From: Corella eumyota
Taxonomy: Eukaryota > Chordata > Ascidiacea > Phlebobranchia > Corellidae
Direction: 5' to 3'
DNA length: 64,000 bases
NCBI GenBank assembly: GCA_963082875.1
Contig: OY720102.1
Span: 7,502,001 to 7,566,000, forward strand
Shown: positions 35,801 through 48,100 of the stretch, one piece after another
Numbering within the stretch: position 1 is the stretch's first letter
How the letters are laid out: each line of letters opens with the position of its first letter
Made by a program: the position numbers and the translations under genes
Notes under the pieces: generated by a model
Database searches by the model: none
What the model was told of the DNA's origin: nothing
The model's input: only the letters and a program-made list of their open reading frames with translations

Positions 35801-36271
35801 ATGGAGGACTTTTCCACGCCGGAAGAGTTGGTGGAATACCTACAGTACCTCGACGAAAACCCAAAGGCGTACGCAAGGTATTTCGACTGGATGGATGGCG
35901 TCACCAAAAACGTGACGTCACTCACCGCAAATAAATTTGGCCAGAGAAACAGTAAGGACATGAAGTTCTGCCAGCTATGTCGCGTGCTTCAAGACGACAT
36001 AAAAGTCGTCCCTAATGTGGTTTATTCATTACACGACTGGTGGTATTTAAATGAAAACAAATTGTGCCTTACGCCACGCTCTGTGTGGGAAGACTTAAAA
36101 GGCGCATACTACGCCAACTTGCTTAAATGGCGCCTTAAACCGCTTCACCAGTTGAAAGGGTATTGTTTTATCCTTTTTTTATATGCCATCGGTATAGCAG
36201 TTGCCATTGCTCTCTGTAAGCTCGCTAGAACAAAATATTTTTATAAAAAAATCAACTTTTTAAATGAATAA
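32865..36271 (+). CDS. Alpha-1,3-fucosyltransferase (GT10 family)
   Basis: Golgi fucosyltransferase that would transfer fucose from GDP-fucose to an N-acetylglucosamine-containing glycan. Exons: 32865-33161, 34069-34253, 34455-34571, 35099-35241, 35517-36271. They give 498 residues, longer than the 340-400 of human Lewis-type enzymes. Residues about 15-30 form a signal anchor (LIPACIFLVITVFFY), typical of a type II Golgi enzyme. The catalytic part shows GQLYVWFCLENPW, FNYTMTYRRDSDIYFPYY (family FNxTMxYRxDSDI), KFYFAMENALHCRDYITEKTWRN and GTVPVIWGPTRPDVE (GDP-fucose site), and a CxxC near the end (FCQLC). Unusually, a second hydrophobic stretch (YCFILFLYAIGIAVAIAL) lies about 15-35 residues before the C terminus. 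The acceptor motifs that separate 1,3 from 1,4 enzymes are not recognisable, so specificity is open. Confidence 0.9.
33545..33690 (-). repeat. Family 2 tRNA-like SINE copy
   Basis: Reverse copy in intron 1 of the fucosyltransferase: ttaagctattcgtaaacgcc, then gtgcgactcgaacccaaaac and cgtagtccgctgctatgacc. Confidence 0.65.
33767..33951 (-). repeat. SINE, internally deleted copy (family 1)
   Basis: The tail and first body part (to attatagagactataattgc) join directly to the head segment (agcatgatatcagtggggat). The part containing the lariat-like ctgctgattaagtgc stretch is missing. Confidence 0.75.
34633..34738. mobile_element. TIR element, left end truncated
   Basis: Contains acggtctgcagaaaaactct and cttgtactttacggctct, and ends gagaaccctaaagtgcaagt. 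Right terminus intact, left terminus lost. Confidence 0.5.
34752..34951 (-). repeat. SINE, internally deleted copy (family 1)
   Basis: Directly follows the TIR element. Two deletions: after gcctttggcagtttggt, and within the head (B-box lost). Confidence 0.7.
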
Positions 36272-37684
36272 GAAAGTTTTTAGTATTACAAACTATATTT
36301 TTATAAGTGTATTTATTTATTTAATTCAAGCTCTGTTATATTTTTGAGTGTTTAATTTGTCTATGTATTTTTAATACGATCGGGTCTGATTTATTTACTG
36401 TGATTTGACGTATTTTTTATGGTTCACATTCATAAAAGTATGCACAAAGTTTCGAATTTTTTTTAACGTGTTTTTCTCTGGGAACTAAAAATGAAAACCG
36501 GAAATCTTGAAAACTCATTCATTTCGTTCGGAAAAAAAGTTTTTATCACGAAAATCTAGGCGTTTTATGAACAACGTAAAAAAGTGAAACGGCAAAATTT
36601 TTGGCAATTCGCTTGCGAGTGTTCACACGTACCGATGTGGGCATTCACTTTTGTGCGTCTTGCATCTTCGAATCGTTGTGTAACTAAGCAGAAGTTAGAT
36701 TTTTTGTTTCTTTTTGAACGTTTTCTTAATTTCACGCGTATTGGTGCTAACGGCGCATGCAGCCAGCATGGCAGTTTTTGCTTCGTGCGTAATAGGAAAT
36801 TTAAAAAAAACGAATTCCGAATCATAAGAAAGGAATGCTTCCGACCTTGTTTTTATATTGCAATAAGGGAATGTGAATGTAGGTCGTGTAGATTACTACG
36901 TGGCACTGGCAGAGATTTCGTAAGAGTAACTGTTTATGGAAATGTGCCTGTATTAGTTAGTTAACCTATGTATCATTTAAAAAAAATATATTGTTTATAT
37001 TTTTTGGTTAATACTAATAAATGTATAGGCCTGATACTAGTTTATTATTTCTTCTGTTTAAATAATCGTGATTGGCAAAAACGTATTTATAATATCAGCT
37101 GCAAGTGACGTTAGTATAGTAATGTAGTATTTCGCAATACATAAAATACAATGATATTTTTTTACATACCATAGCCCTAACTGTTGAGAATACAGAGTTA
37201 TTTGTACTTAAAAATAGAGCTTGGGGGATAGCTGTGCCATGCTATAGCTTACTTCCTTTAAGCGATTAAATTCATTTTGTTTCTGCTTGGAATTTTATTT
37301 TCGTATTTCAGCAAGTCAGGCCTGTGTGTAGTGCCTATGACGACACCCGGTATTGAAATATTTGCCATGGTTTGCGCTTTTGATAACGCAGGAGTTTGTT
37401 TAGTCGCACCAAGAAAACATTGTAGTATTGTAGCGCCCAAAGTAAGTAAACTAGTGATAAGTATACATAGATAAATGTGTAGCATGAAAAGGTTGCGAAT
37501 TCTTGCGCTTTAGGAGTTTTAGTAAATATTTTGCTGTTGTTGTAGAGCTCAAATTTTATTAAGTTAAGTTAATTTGACCTTAGGATAAACAGAACAACAT
37601 GTATCAGTACAATAATAAAGCCCAAGTTTTGTACAATTAAGGATGCACTTTAAGATATTTAATTAAGTTATTTAAGAAAGCGAA
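36272..37684. other. Intergenic, FUT 3' UTR and stabilin 5' region
   Basis: Contains an open frame at 36584-36964 (126 codons, no recognised domain) and a better exon-like segment at 37311-37440 (own entry). SINEs are absent. Confidence 0.4.
37311..37440 (+). other. Unrecognised exon-like segment
   Basis: A pyrimidine-rich acceptor (cgtatttcag) precedes it and a perfect gtaagt donor follows. Its second frame is open throughout (KSGLCVVPMTTPGIEIFAMV ...). It could be a 5' UTR or alternative first exon of the stabilin gene. The opposite strand is also open, so coding is uncertain. No family was recognised. Confidence 0.25.
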
Positions 37685-39194
37685 ATGGACAGAAAATGTG
37701 TTTTACTTAAACTTTTTATTTTAACAGCGTGTTTTTATGGTAAGTGATATGTTTTATTTTAATTTTTATAGATTTTAATCTTTTTATTTGTAATGCTAAA
37801 AGTTTAATATAAATCTTTTAAGTATACAAACTTGTACCTAAATTTAACATACGTAGACATTTTTAGACTTATTCGGGGAAATTCCCTTGTATAACTGAAC
37901 TACGCATGTTTTAAATATTAGCGGGAAGTTTTTTTTACAGTAAAAATATTTACCCTTCGTTACTGTTTACGTTACAGTTATTAAATGTAAACTATTTTAC
38001 AGCAAAATTGGATTGAAATATGGTAGATATTTTATCTTAATGTTTGTTTTTAGTTTGTGTTTTATCGGTAGAGGCCAGTGAATCACCAAATCGTTGTGAT
38101 ACGAATAGAAAATTAATACGACCGGGACGATGTGTCAGCTGCAGAAAGAATATGCGGGTAATGCCTTAAAGTTGCGCGAAATCATTATTAAATTTTTATC
38201 CGTTGAATACATTGGTAGGTAATTGCTTTAACCTAAGCATATACGCATTTGGAATCTATATTAGCGTCGTCCGTTAGTTAAAACGAGTAATACTAAAACA
38301 AATGCGGAAAGGGCGGGATATACAAAAGAAGATTGGGGTAAGGTTATAACAATTCCTCCTATTTCGCATTTTATAAACTTGGCGGACGACGCTAATAAAG
38401 CTCCATCAGTGCGCGCTTTTACTATATTTCGTGATTTATTTTTTTATTTTATTTTTTTTTTATCTTTATCCTCGATGTGGGAAAGTCGAATGCGCGACTT
38501 AAACATAGAGTAACATCAGTTACTCCGACCCAGTCTCGAGTTGCCTGTGGCAGTTTGGGATATTATAGATTATAATTGCCCGATAATTATGCTGCTGATT
38601 AAGTGCTGGCTCAGCAGGAGTTCATACCGTTTATAGCGCATTACTCAACGGCGCTACAGCATAAGATCAATGGGGATTGAACCCACGACCTTATGTGTGG
38701 TGTAGCAAGTGATCTTACCACTACACCACGCTGCCGGTTATTGGTTCAAATGTTTTGAAATAAATTGTGTGAAATATTTGTAATGCAAGATAGTTGATGG
38801 GTTGTTCGCACAATAATATACATTATAAATTAAAAATAGGCTTGTAATACAAAATTTATCAGGGAAAACATTTCACGAGGCACTATACTGCTATAGCATG
38901 TAAGATATAAAAATTTTACTCCAGGATCTTATGTAGGTAAACTTAGTGTTCTAACCACTACCTTACACTCAAAAATCGCGAGTTAGTAAAATAAATTTTC
39001 AGCTTTATCTTTTCTGTAGCTAAAATGTCCATCCAATACTGTAAAACTGACAAGTGGTCGAGGTAAAAGAGGCTGTAGATACAAAGTTCCTGTCAGTTCT
39101 TTCACAAAATGGGCACGTGGATGTTCACATTCTTGTGCCCTTTTGATTTTTGAGAAAAAATGTTGCACAGGATATTGGGGTCAGGATTGCCAGG
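37685..39194 (+). other. STAB: Stabilin signal peptide and first cysteine-rich unit
   Basis: Exons 1-3. After the signal peptide comes [20 protein letters not shown], then [21 protein letters not shown] and [20 protein letters not shown]. This CxSC / CP / GCRY / CCxGYWG pattern precedes each EGF block of stabilins and recurs here at 47024 and about 56060. Exon 3 must start at 39020: the earlier AG at 39001-39002 would bring in an in-frame stop. Confidence 0.85.
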
Positions 39195-42100
39195 GTAAGA
39201 AGTTTGTAAACAAGTAATAGATTTTTTGGGGAAATCTATTTTATAGCCTAAGTGAAAAGCAACATCAGTTACCCAACTAAGTCTTGGTTGTTTTGGCAGT
39301 TTGGGATATTACGGAATATAACTGCTCAATAATTAAGTTGGCTCTGCAGAAGTTTATACTGTTTATAGCATCTTACTTCAGGGATACAAGAGCATAAAAT
39401 CAGTCGGGATTAAACCATTGTATGTAAAACGATATCATAAAAAAAATTTACTAATTAATAAATGTCCAATATTTGGGTAAAAAAGTGAAAACAGTAATTA
39501 TTATACAGGCCTATAAAAATGTTTATCAAAAATTATGGTATATATATTACCTATTTTTATAAATTTGCGAAGAACTGTTTAATCTAGTTTTTTTTTTGTA
39601 TTATCTTTATTCTTGATGTGGGAAGGTCAAATTCGCCTAAACATAGAGTAACATCAGTTACTCCGACCCAGTCTCGAGTTGCCTTTTAGCAGTTAGGAAT
39701 ATTACAGAGATTATAACTGCCCGGTAAATATTCTGCTAATTAAGTGCAGGCTCAGCAGGAGTTCATACCGTTTATAGCGCCTGACTAAGGGTGCTACAGC
39801 ATGAGGGCAGTGGAAATTGAATCCATGACCTCATGGTGGTGTAGCAAGTATTCTTACCACTACACCACGGTGGCTGTTCAATCTATGTAAAATAAATAAC
39901 AAAAATTTAACCATAGAAAAAATAAATGTGTTTTTTCAAGCATGTCCTTCTGGTTATTCTGGTCATGTGTGTAGTGGAAGAGGGACATGTAGTGAAGGGT
40001 TAACAGGAAATGGTACTTGTTTGTGTAGGGGTCAAGTGTCTGGTTCAGCATGTGAAAGTTGTAGGTATGAATCGCAATATGGACCTAACTGCGAACAAGG
40101 TATGTTTTTTGAAGTACCATAATTTTAAATGAATAATAAAGTGTTACATAATAAGGCTTATACAATATATATATCTATTATTTTGTATATATTTTTATAT
40201 TCGATGTGGGAAGGTCAAATGCATGACCTAAACATAAAGTAACATAAGTTACTCGAACCCAGTCTCGAGTTGCCTTTTAGCAGTTTGGGATATTATACAG
40301 ATTATAATTGCCCGGTAATTATGCTGCTGATTAAGTGCTGGCTTAGCAGGAGTTTATACCGTTTATAGCGTCTTACTTAAGGGGGATTTGAACCCATGAC
40401 CTTATGATGGTGTAGCAAGTGTTCTTACCACTACACCACGCTGCCGAATATATATATATATTAACTTGAAATATATTAAGTGTATATTTATTCTTAGTAA
40501 AACTTTTTTAGTTTAAAAAAATAAACCACCATTTTAGTTCATATTTATGTTGCAAGACAGGCTTAATATTATCTCTTTTATTTTTCTTTGTTCAAAAATG
40601 TTGTTTTTTATTTTTTTTAGTATGTTCATGTGTACATGGTCATTGTGATAGTGGTGTGGATAGACCCGGCACCTGTTCTTGCGAAAGTGGATTTGGTGGA
40701 GCAGTTTGTGATGTCGGTAAGTGTGTTTTTGAATCATGGTTTTATAGCCATTTACAAAGACGTTGTTTAAATACCTCGAATATATGTCAGCGTTTATTTA
40801 AACTTTAACAATGTCTGTTCTTTTTATTTTTAATCTAGTTTTGGCCGAATGTGTCACTCTCGGATGTCACGAAAATTCTCGCTGCATTCAGTTTAACAAC
40901 TCCGTTGTGTGTCGGTGTAACTTTGGTTACCATGGTAATGGAACATGGTGTGAAGAGATAGACCCTTGCACCGAGGGGGCCAACTTGTGCACAGAGAATT
41001 CGTCATGTGTTAAAACAGGGCCAGGTACGTATTTTACCTGCAATTTTTATGTGTTTTTTTTTGTATTAAAATCACCTGCAAAATTTGAATGCAGTGGACT
41101 ATGGGATAAATCTAATTTAGTAAGCTATAGGAAAAGTAAACAACAAACGTTTAATCCCAAATTTTATCAATTCTATTTTTTTTTGTATATATTTTTATTC
41201 TTGATGTGAGAAAGTCAAATGTGCGACTTAAACATAGAGTAACATCAGTTACTCCGACCCAGTCTCTAGTTGCCTGTGGCAGTTTTGGATGTTATAGATT
41301 ATAATTGCCTGATAATTATGCTGCTGATTAAGTGCTGGCTCAGCAGAAGTTTGTGCTGTTTATAGCTACTTACTCAAGGGCGCTACAGCATTAGATCAGT
41401 GGAGATTGAACCCCCGACCTCATGTGTGTTGTAGCAAGTGTTCTTACCACTACACCACGCTGCCAACCTACACCACGCTGCCAGCCTACACAGCGCTGCC
41501 GGCTTTAAAAGCTGTAAAAACCAATGCGAAGGTCAAAAGGAAACTCTTACATGCCAAATTGTGTGTTTTGTTTTTAACAGCAAAGTACACATGCATATGT
41601 AAGACTGGGTATGAGGGAGACGGAAAGTGGTGTGGTCCTATTGATCCTTGCCAGAAAAATAACGGAGGGTGCCCCTCAAACACTACCTTTTGTCAGTATG
41701 TCTCACCTGGTCAGGTAACATAACATTGATTTTTGAATTTTTTTTTTAAAAACATAAATCTAGTGTTTTATGCATGAAATATTATTCTCAGGCAAAGTGT
41801 GTTTGTAAGCCTGGTTACGATAACACATCTAATGGCTGTTTACTCATTAATATATGTGGAATGTACCCTAATACAACATGCGACTCTACTGCTAACTGTA
41901 CAACTGTTGACACGTCTGGTGTAATACAAGTACAATGTATGGTAAGTACTGGGCTTATCTTTTATGCCAAAATGTGATTAAAATTTGCGACTTTGAAATA
42001 AAAAAACAGTGCTGTGTATTAGTTACAGTAAAATTGAATTATTGTAACTTTGTTTACGGTTTGTTGAGGTACTAGTAGTCTAAATGATGAGAAATTTTAA

Positions 42101-45100
42101 AGTACAGCCGATATTTGTTTTTTTTTCACCTTATCTATCCTCGAAGTAGAAAAGTTGCCTTCACATGAATAATTATGAATGCCCGCTAATTATAAACTGT
42201 TCAAGTGTTGGCTCAGCAGAAGTTTTTACCAGTTTTGGTGCCTTTTTTTGTATATATATATTATTATCCTCGATGTGCGACTCAGTCTCAAGATGCCTTT
42301 GGCAGTTTGAGATATTATAGATTATAATTGCCCGATAATTATACTGCTGATTAAGTGGTGTTGGCTCAGCAGGAGTTCATACCGTTTATAGTGCCTTATT
42401 CGAAGGCGCTACAGCATGAGATCACTGGGGATCAATTAAAGAACCTAATGTAGTGAAGACAAGTGGTGTAGTGTTGAGAACACTTGCTACACCACACATG
42501 AGGTTGTGGGTTCAATCCCTAGTGATCTCATGCTGTAGCGCTCTCGAGTAATGCGCTTTAACTGGTATGAACTCCTGCTGAGCCAGCACTTAATCAGCAG
42601 TATAATTATCGGGCAATTATAATTTATAATATCCCCAAATGCTAAAGTTAACTCGGGACTGGGTCGGATTAACTGATGTTACTTTATGTTAAGGTCGCTC
42701 ATTCGACTTTCCCACATCAAGGATAAAAAAATATACCAAAAAAGGTGTTCTGACCACTACATCATATCACGCTAGTTGTTAATAAAAATAATAATGTTTT
42801 TACAGTGCCCACCAGGTACTATAACAAAGGATCTTAATTGCTATTCTGACCTTTTGAGTGAACTGACTTTTGCGAATGCTACCGGGCCATTTGAAAACAA
42901 ACTCAACTTTGCAATTTCGATGTTCGATCGCACTTATTTCACCGAGTTGTTTTTCAGTGCAAACATGTTCACTTTACTAGTTCCTCAAGACAGCGCTTTC
43001 GGGTCTGAGATATTGCCTGGTTTAAAGGCGCTGGATAATATTAAAAATAAAAGCGCGCCCCAATTTGTTAAGTGGAAAGCATGGGCAAGGTGAACTTTAA
43101 TTTTAATTGTTTTAAATTACAGTTTTTTATTTTTTAACTAAATTTAACTTATTGTTTTTGATTTTTTAATGAAGTATTTATCATCTTTTGGTAATAACTT
43201 TAATAAGTATTTACTATATTTTAGTAATAAGTATTTACTATCTTTTGGTAAAAAGTATTACCATCTTCTGGTAATAACTTTACTTAGTATTTACCATCTT
43301 TTGGTAATAAGTATTTACTATCTTTTCGAAATACCTTTACTTAGTATTTACCATCTTTTGGTAATAAGTATTTACAATTTTTTGGTAATACCTTCAAATA
43401 GTATTAACCTTTTTTTGGTAATAAGTCTTTACCATCTCTTGGTAATACCTTTATTTAGTATTTACCATTTTTTGGTAAAAAGTATTTACTATATTTTGGT
43501 GATACCTTTATTTAGTATTTACCATCTTTTGGTAATACTTTTACTTAGTACTACTACTTACTATCTTTTGGTAATAAGTTATTTACTATATTTTGGTACT
43601 ATATTTTGGTAATACCTTTTCAAAATTGGATTGTTACATTATCCTAAATTGCTGGAAACATAATAAAAATATCTTTTATTTAGAGCCCATGTTGTTCCGA
43701 CGCCTATTGTAATAGACTTCACAGAGCAAAGCGCCACTTCTATGTACTCTTTACTGGGCTACAATTACTCAATAAAAGCTCTAAAACCTATTGGACCTGA
43801 TCCAGACCCCGACAATGACGATTCAGGTATTTTTGCTGCAATGACATATGGACCTTCAAGACAGAGTGGTTCTATTTTAACATCGGCCAAATGGGCTACT
43901 AATGGTGTTTTTTATGTGGTTGATACATTTATGATGCCGCAGTTGTTCGATATACCAGTAAGTAAATATATGTAAAATGTGTTTTCTGTTAAGTATTTAT
44001 AAATTTAAATTTGATTTTTGTTATTGAAAATTTGTTTCTGCTTTAGTTTTAATTTACCGGCAGCGTGGTGTAGTGGTCAGAACACTTGCTACACTGCATA
44101 AGGTCATAGGTTCAATTTCACACTGCTCTCAGGCTGGAGTACCCTTGAGTAAGGCGTTAAAAAGGGTATAAACTCCTGCTGACCCAGCTCTTTATCAGCA
44201 CAGAATTATTGGCCAATAATATTCTACATTGTTCTGAACTGCCAAAAGCAACTGGAGACTGGGTTGGGGTAACTGATTACTCTATGTTTAGGTCGTGAAG
44301 TCGTCATTCCCACATTGAAGATAAAGATCTTTAAAAAAAAACAACAAAAAATGTTGCTTAGTTGTTTAGCCTTCTTTCAGAGAATATAAATATTGTAAAA
44401 TAGTTGTTTTTTTGCGTAGAATTTTGATGCTTCAAATTTGACACTCATCCAAGCACTTAATGCCCTGCCAATGGCAACTTCATTTTACAAGTTTGAAAGA
44501 CTCAGCATGGCCATAACCACTAATATAAATCTTGCTAAAAAGAACACTGGAATTAGCAATACTGAATATTACTATTCAGTACTGGTGGCCACAGATACAG
44601 CATTTTCAGCTTTGTCAACAGATCAACTAAAATATTTAAATTCGCCTTTGGTAAGTATAGCCTATCTAAAATATGTTGTTTATTCAAATATGATTGTTTT
44701 GTTTGCCTTAAATGCAATTTAATATATTTAATAGCCTAATAGGCTTTTTTATTTTTTTCTGTATATATCTTTGTCCTCGATGTGGAAAGTCGAATGCGCG
44801 ACTTAAACATAAAGTAACATCAGTTACTCCGACCCAGTCTCGAGCGCCTGTGGCAGTTTGGGATATTATAGATTACAATTGCCCGATAATTATACTGCTG
44901 ATTATGTGCTGGCTCAACAGGAGTTTATATCGTTTATAGCGCCTTACTCAAGAGCGCTACAGCATAAGATCACTAGAGATCAAACCCAGGACCTCGTGTG
45001 TGGTAGGAGAGTGTTCTGACTACTACACTACACTGCAAAGTTAAAAGAACTGTGTGTTTTTATTAAGGGTAAAGTTAAAAGAGATGGAATGCTATTGGGC

Positions 45101-48100
45101 CACGTCGTAAAAACTCCGAACAAACCTCTAAATGCATTTACAATTGCTAGCTCTATGAAACTGATGACAATGTTTTTAGAAGAAATTTCTGTCAATGTTT
45201 CTGAATCTAGTGGGTTCATCACAGTTGGAAAAGCTAGGGCAAAGGCAAGTTAAAAATTTGATACACAAAAATTATCTTATTAATTAGTTTTATTATTTAA
45301 AATCAACTTTAATAAAAAGTTGTAATAAAAACGGGTATCAATAATCGAATTAATCAAAAGTTTATTAAATTAACAGGCAGCATGGTGTAGTGGTAAGAAC
45401 ACTTGCTGCACCACCATGAGGTTGTGGGTTCAATCCCCACTGCTCTCATGCTGTAGCGCACTTGAGTAAGGCGCTATATAAACTATATAAAATGATGCTG
45501 AGCCAGCACTTAATCAACAGCATAATTACCGGGCAATTATAGTCTCTATAATATTTCAAACTGCCACGGCAACTCGACACTGGGTCGGAGTAACTGATGT
45601 TACTCTATGTTAAGGTCCCGCATTCGACCTTCCCACGTTGAGGATAAAGATATATACAAAAAAAAAAAAAAAAAAAAAAACTTTAATAAAAAGTTGTAAT
45701 AAAAACGGGTATCAATAATCGAATTAATTAAAAGTTTATTGAATTGACAGGCAGCATGGTGTAGTGGTAAGAACACTTGCTGCACCACCATGAGGTTGTG
45801 GGTTCAATCCCCACTGCTCTCATGCTGTAGCGCACTTGAGTAAGGCGCTATATAAACTATATAAAGTGATGCTGAGCCAGCACTTAATCAACAGCATAAT
45901 TACCGGGCAATTATAGACTCTATAATACTCCAAACTGCCACAGGCAACTCGACACTGGGTCAGAGTAACTGATGTTACTCTATGTTTAGGTCGCACATTT
46001 GACCTTTCTTTATCGAGGATAAAGATATATACAAAAAAAAAATTGATATCACAAAAATTAAAAGTGTGGTTATGAAATAGACCAAATAAGTTGAATAAAT
46101 TGAATGGATAAAATGGATTGAATAAATTGAATGGATAAAGTGGATTGAAAGTGTATTAAATGGCTATTGAATGGAACAAAGGGATTGCGTAAATCAAACC
46201 CTGACCCAAACTCTCACTTATTTAGAATGCAAAAAAAAATTGGTATCACAAAAATTGAAAGTGTGGTTATGAAATAGACCGAATAAGTTGAATAAATTGA
46301 ATGGATAAAATAGGTGGAATAAAATGAATGGATAAAATGGATTGAATAAATTGAATGGATCAAGTGGATTGAAAGTGTATTAAATGGCTATTGAATAGAA
46401 CAAAGGGATTGCATAATTAAAACTCTAACCCAAACCCTTACTTTTTTTTGTATATATCTTTATTCTCGATGTAGGAAAGTCGAATGCGCAACTAAAACAT
46501 AAAGTAACAACTGTTACCCTGACCCAGTCTCGAAATGCCCGTGGCAGTTTGGGATATTATAGATTATAATTGCCCCATAGTTATGCTGTTGATTAGTGCT
46601 GGCTCAGCAGGAGTTTATACCGTATATAGCGCCTAACTTAAGGGCGCTACTACAGCATAAGAGCAGTGGGGATTGAACCCAGGACCTCATGTTGGTGTAG
46701 CAAGTGTTCTTACTACTACACTACGCTGCCGGCCACTTACTTGGTATACACTTAATACATCCGTTGTAATTAATCTATTGGGCTCATGCGATAACCATTT
46801 AATATACATTTGATCCATTTGATATAATTCAACCAGTTTATTTTGTATAAAATATTCATAAACTAACCTCACTAAATTCTTTTTATTTTTATAGATTTAT
46901 GTAACCGATATTCCAGTCCAAGGTAGCATTAATATTTATTTGATTGATCAAATACTTTTTCCGACTTCGATTTTGCCTCTTGTTTCAAATCAATGTCAAG
47001 AATCTCAAATCATTGAGGTCACCGGACCTTGCGGCCAATGTCCCCGGTCTGTTAATCTTTGTTTCAATGGAGGAAATTTAACTCAATCAGATTCTAAACC
47101 AGTATGGTTACATTTTTAACATATATTTATATATATTGCTATCTTAGATATGGGAAAGATGACTTTACGACCTTAACATAGAGTAACATTGATTAACCTG
47201 ACCCAGTCTAAAGTTGCGTTTAGCAATTTGGGATATTTTAGATTATAATTGCTCGATAATTAAGCTGCTGATTAGGTATTGGCTTAGCAGGAGTGTTTGT
47301 AGCTTCTTACTAAAGGGCACTACAGCATGAAAACAGTGGGGATCGAACCCGGGACCTTATGTAGTGGAGCCAAGTGTTCTGACTACTACACTAAACCTGA
47401 TTGCCTGTTTACGCTTGTTCATGTAATACTAGGTTATTTTTGGTTAAGTAAGTTATTATGATTGTTTAATTCTACAGTTTAGGTTAGTTAACTAAAATAA
47501 ATTGATAATATTTGGAAGGGAGTCGGGCTTTTTTTATATATTTTCTTTTTTTAATGATATATATTACATAATTATAAGTCTTTTTAGATTTAAATAATTG
47601 TATTGTTTTTTTTTTCTTGTTAGCAAACATGTGCTTTCGAGGTAAAGTTACCTAACAGTGAAAGGACAGGGTTGCAGATAGGATGTAAATATAGCTGTCA
47701 GGAACAGAGGATATCGACAATTTGTTGTCCAGGTTTCTTTGGAGCTAACTGCAACAGGTAAAAATAAAATGTTTAACAAAAATATTTGTTTTTTTTGCAA
47801 ATTTTAAATTATGTAACAGATTAAAAATAATCAACTTCTTATTCATACTTTTTGGGATTACTTATATTTACGGTTTTTAGAGAAACTGTCATAATTTACA
47901 ATCCTAGCAATTTCTCTTTCGTATCTTGCGTTCCTCAATAGCTCTCATCTGTAGTTTACCGTCCTTGCTTATTCTTAATTGTACTCTATGGTCTTTGCTT
48001 ATTCTTACTTGTGCTCTCCAGTCCTTGCTAATTCTTACTTGTACTCTACAGTCCTTGCTAATTCTTACTTGTATTCTACAGTCCTTGCTAATTCTTACTT

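Larger units (their letters stand above)
39941..41941 (+). other. STAB: Stabilin EGF block 1
   Basis: Exons 4-8. EGF-like repeats of the stabilin/laminin-like type: [123 protein letters not shown]. The CVHGHC motif sits at the same place as CVHGVC in vertebrate stabilins. Confidence 0.85.
44420..47000 (+). other. STAB: Stabilin FAS1 domain 2
   Basis: Exons 11-13. [56 protein letters not shown] (FAS1 YHV-like segment) and [14 protein letters not shown] (the NGVIHVID position). Confidence 0.85.

Noticed and set aside
36584-36964. 126-codon frame between FUT and stabilin
   Set aside because: No recognised domain, the opposite strand is also open over most of it, and there are no splice or promoter cues. 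Probably chance or 3' UTR.
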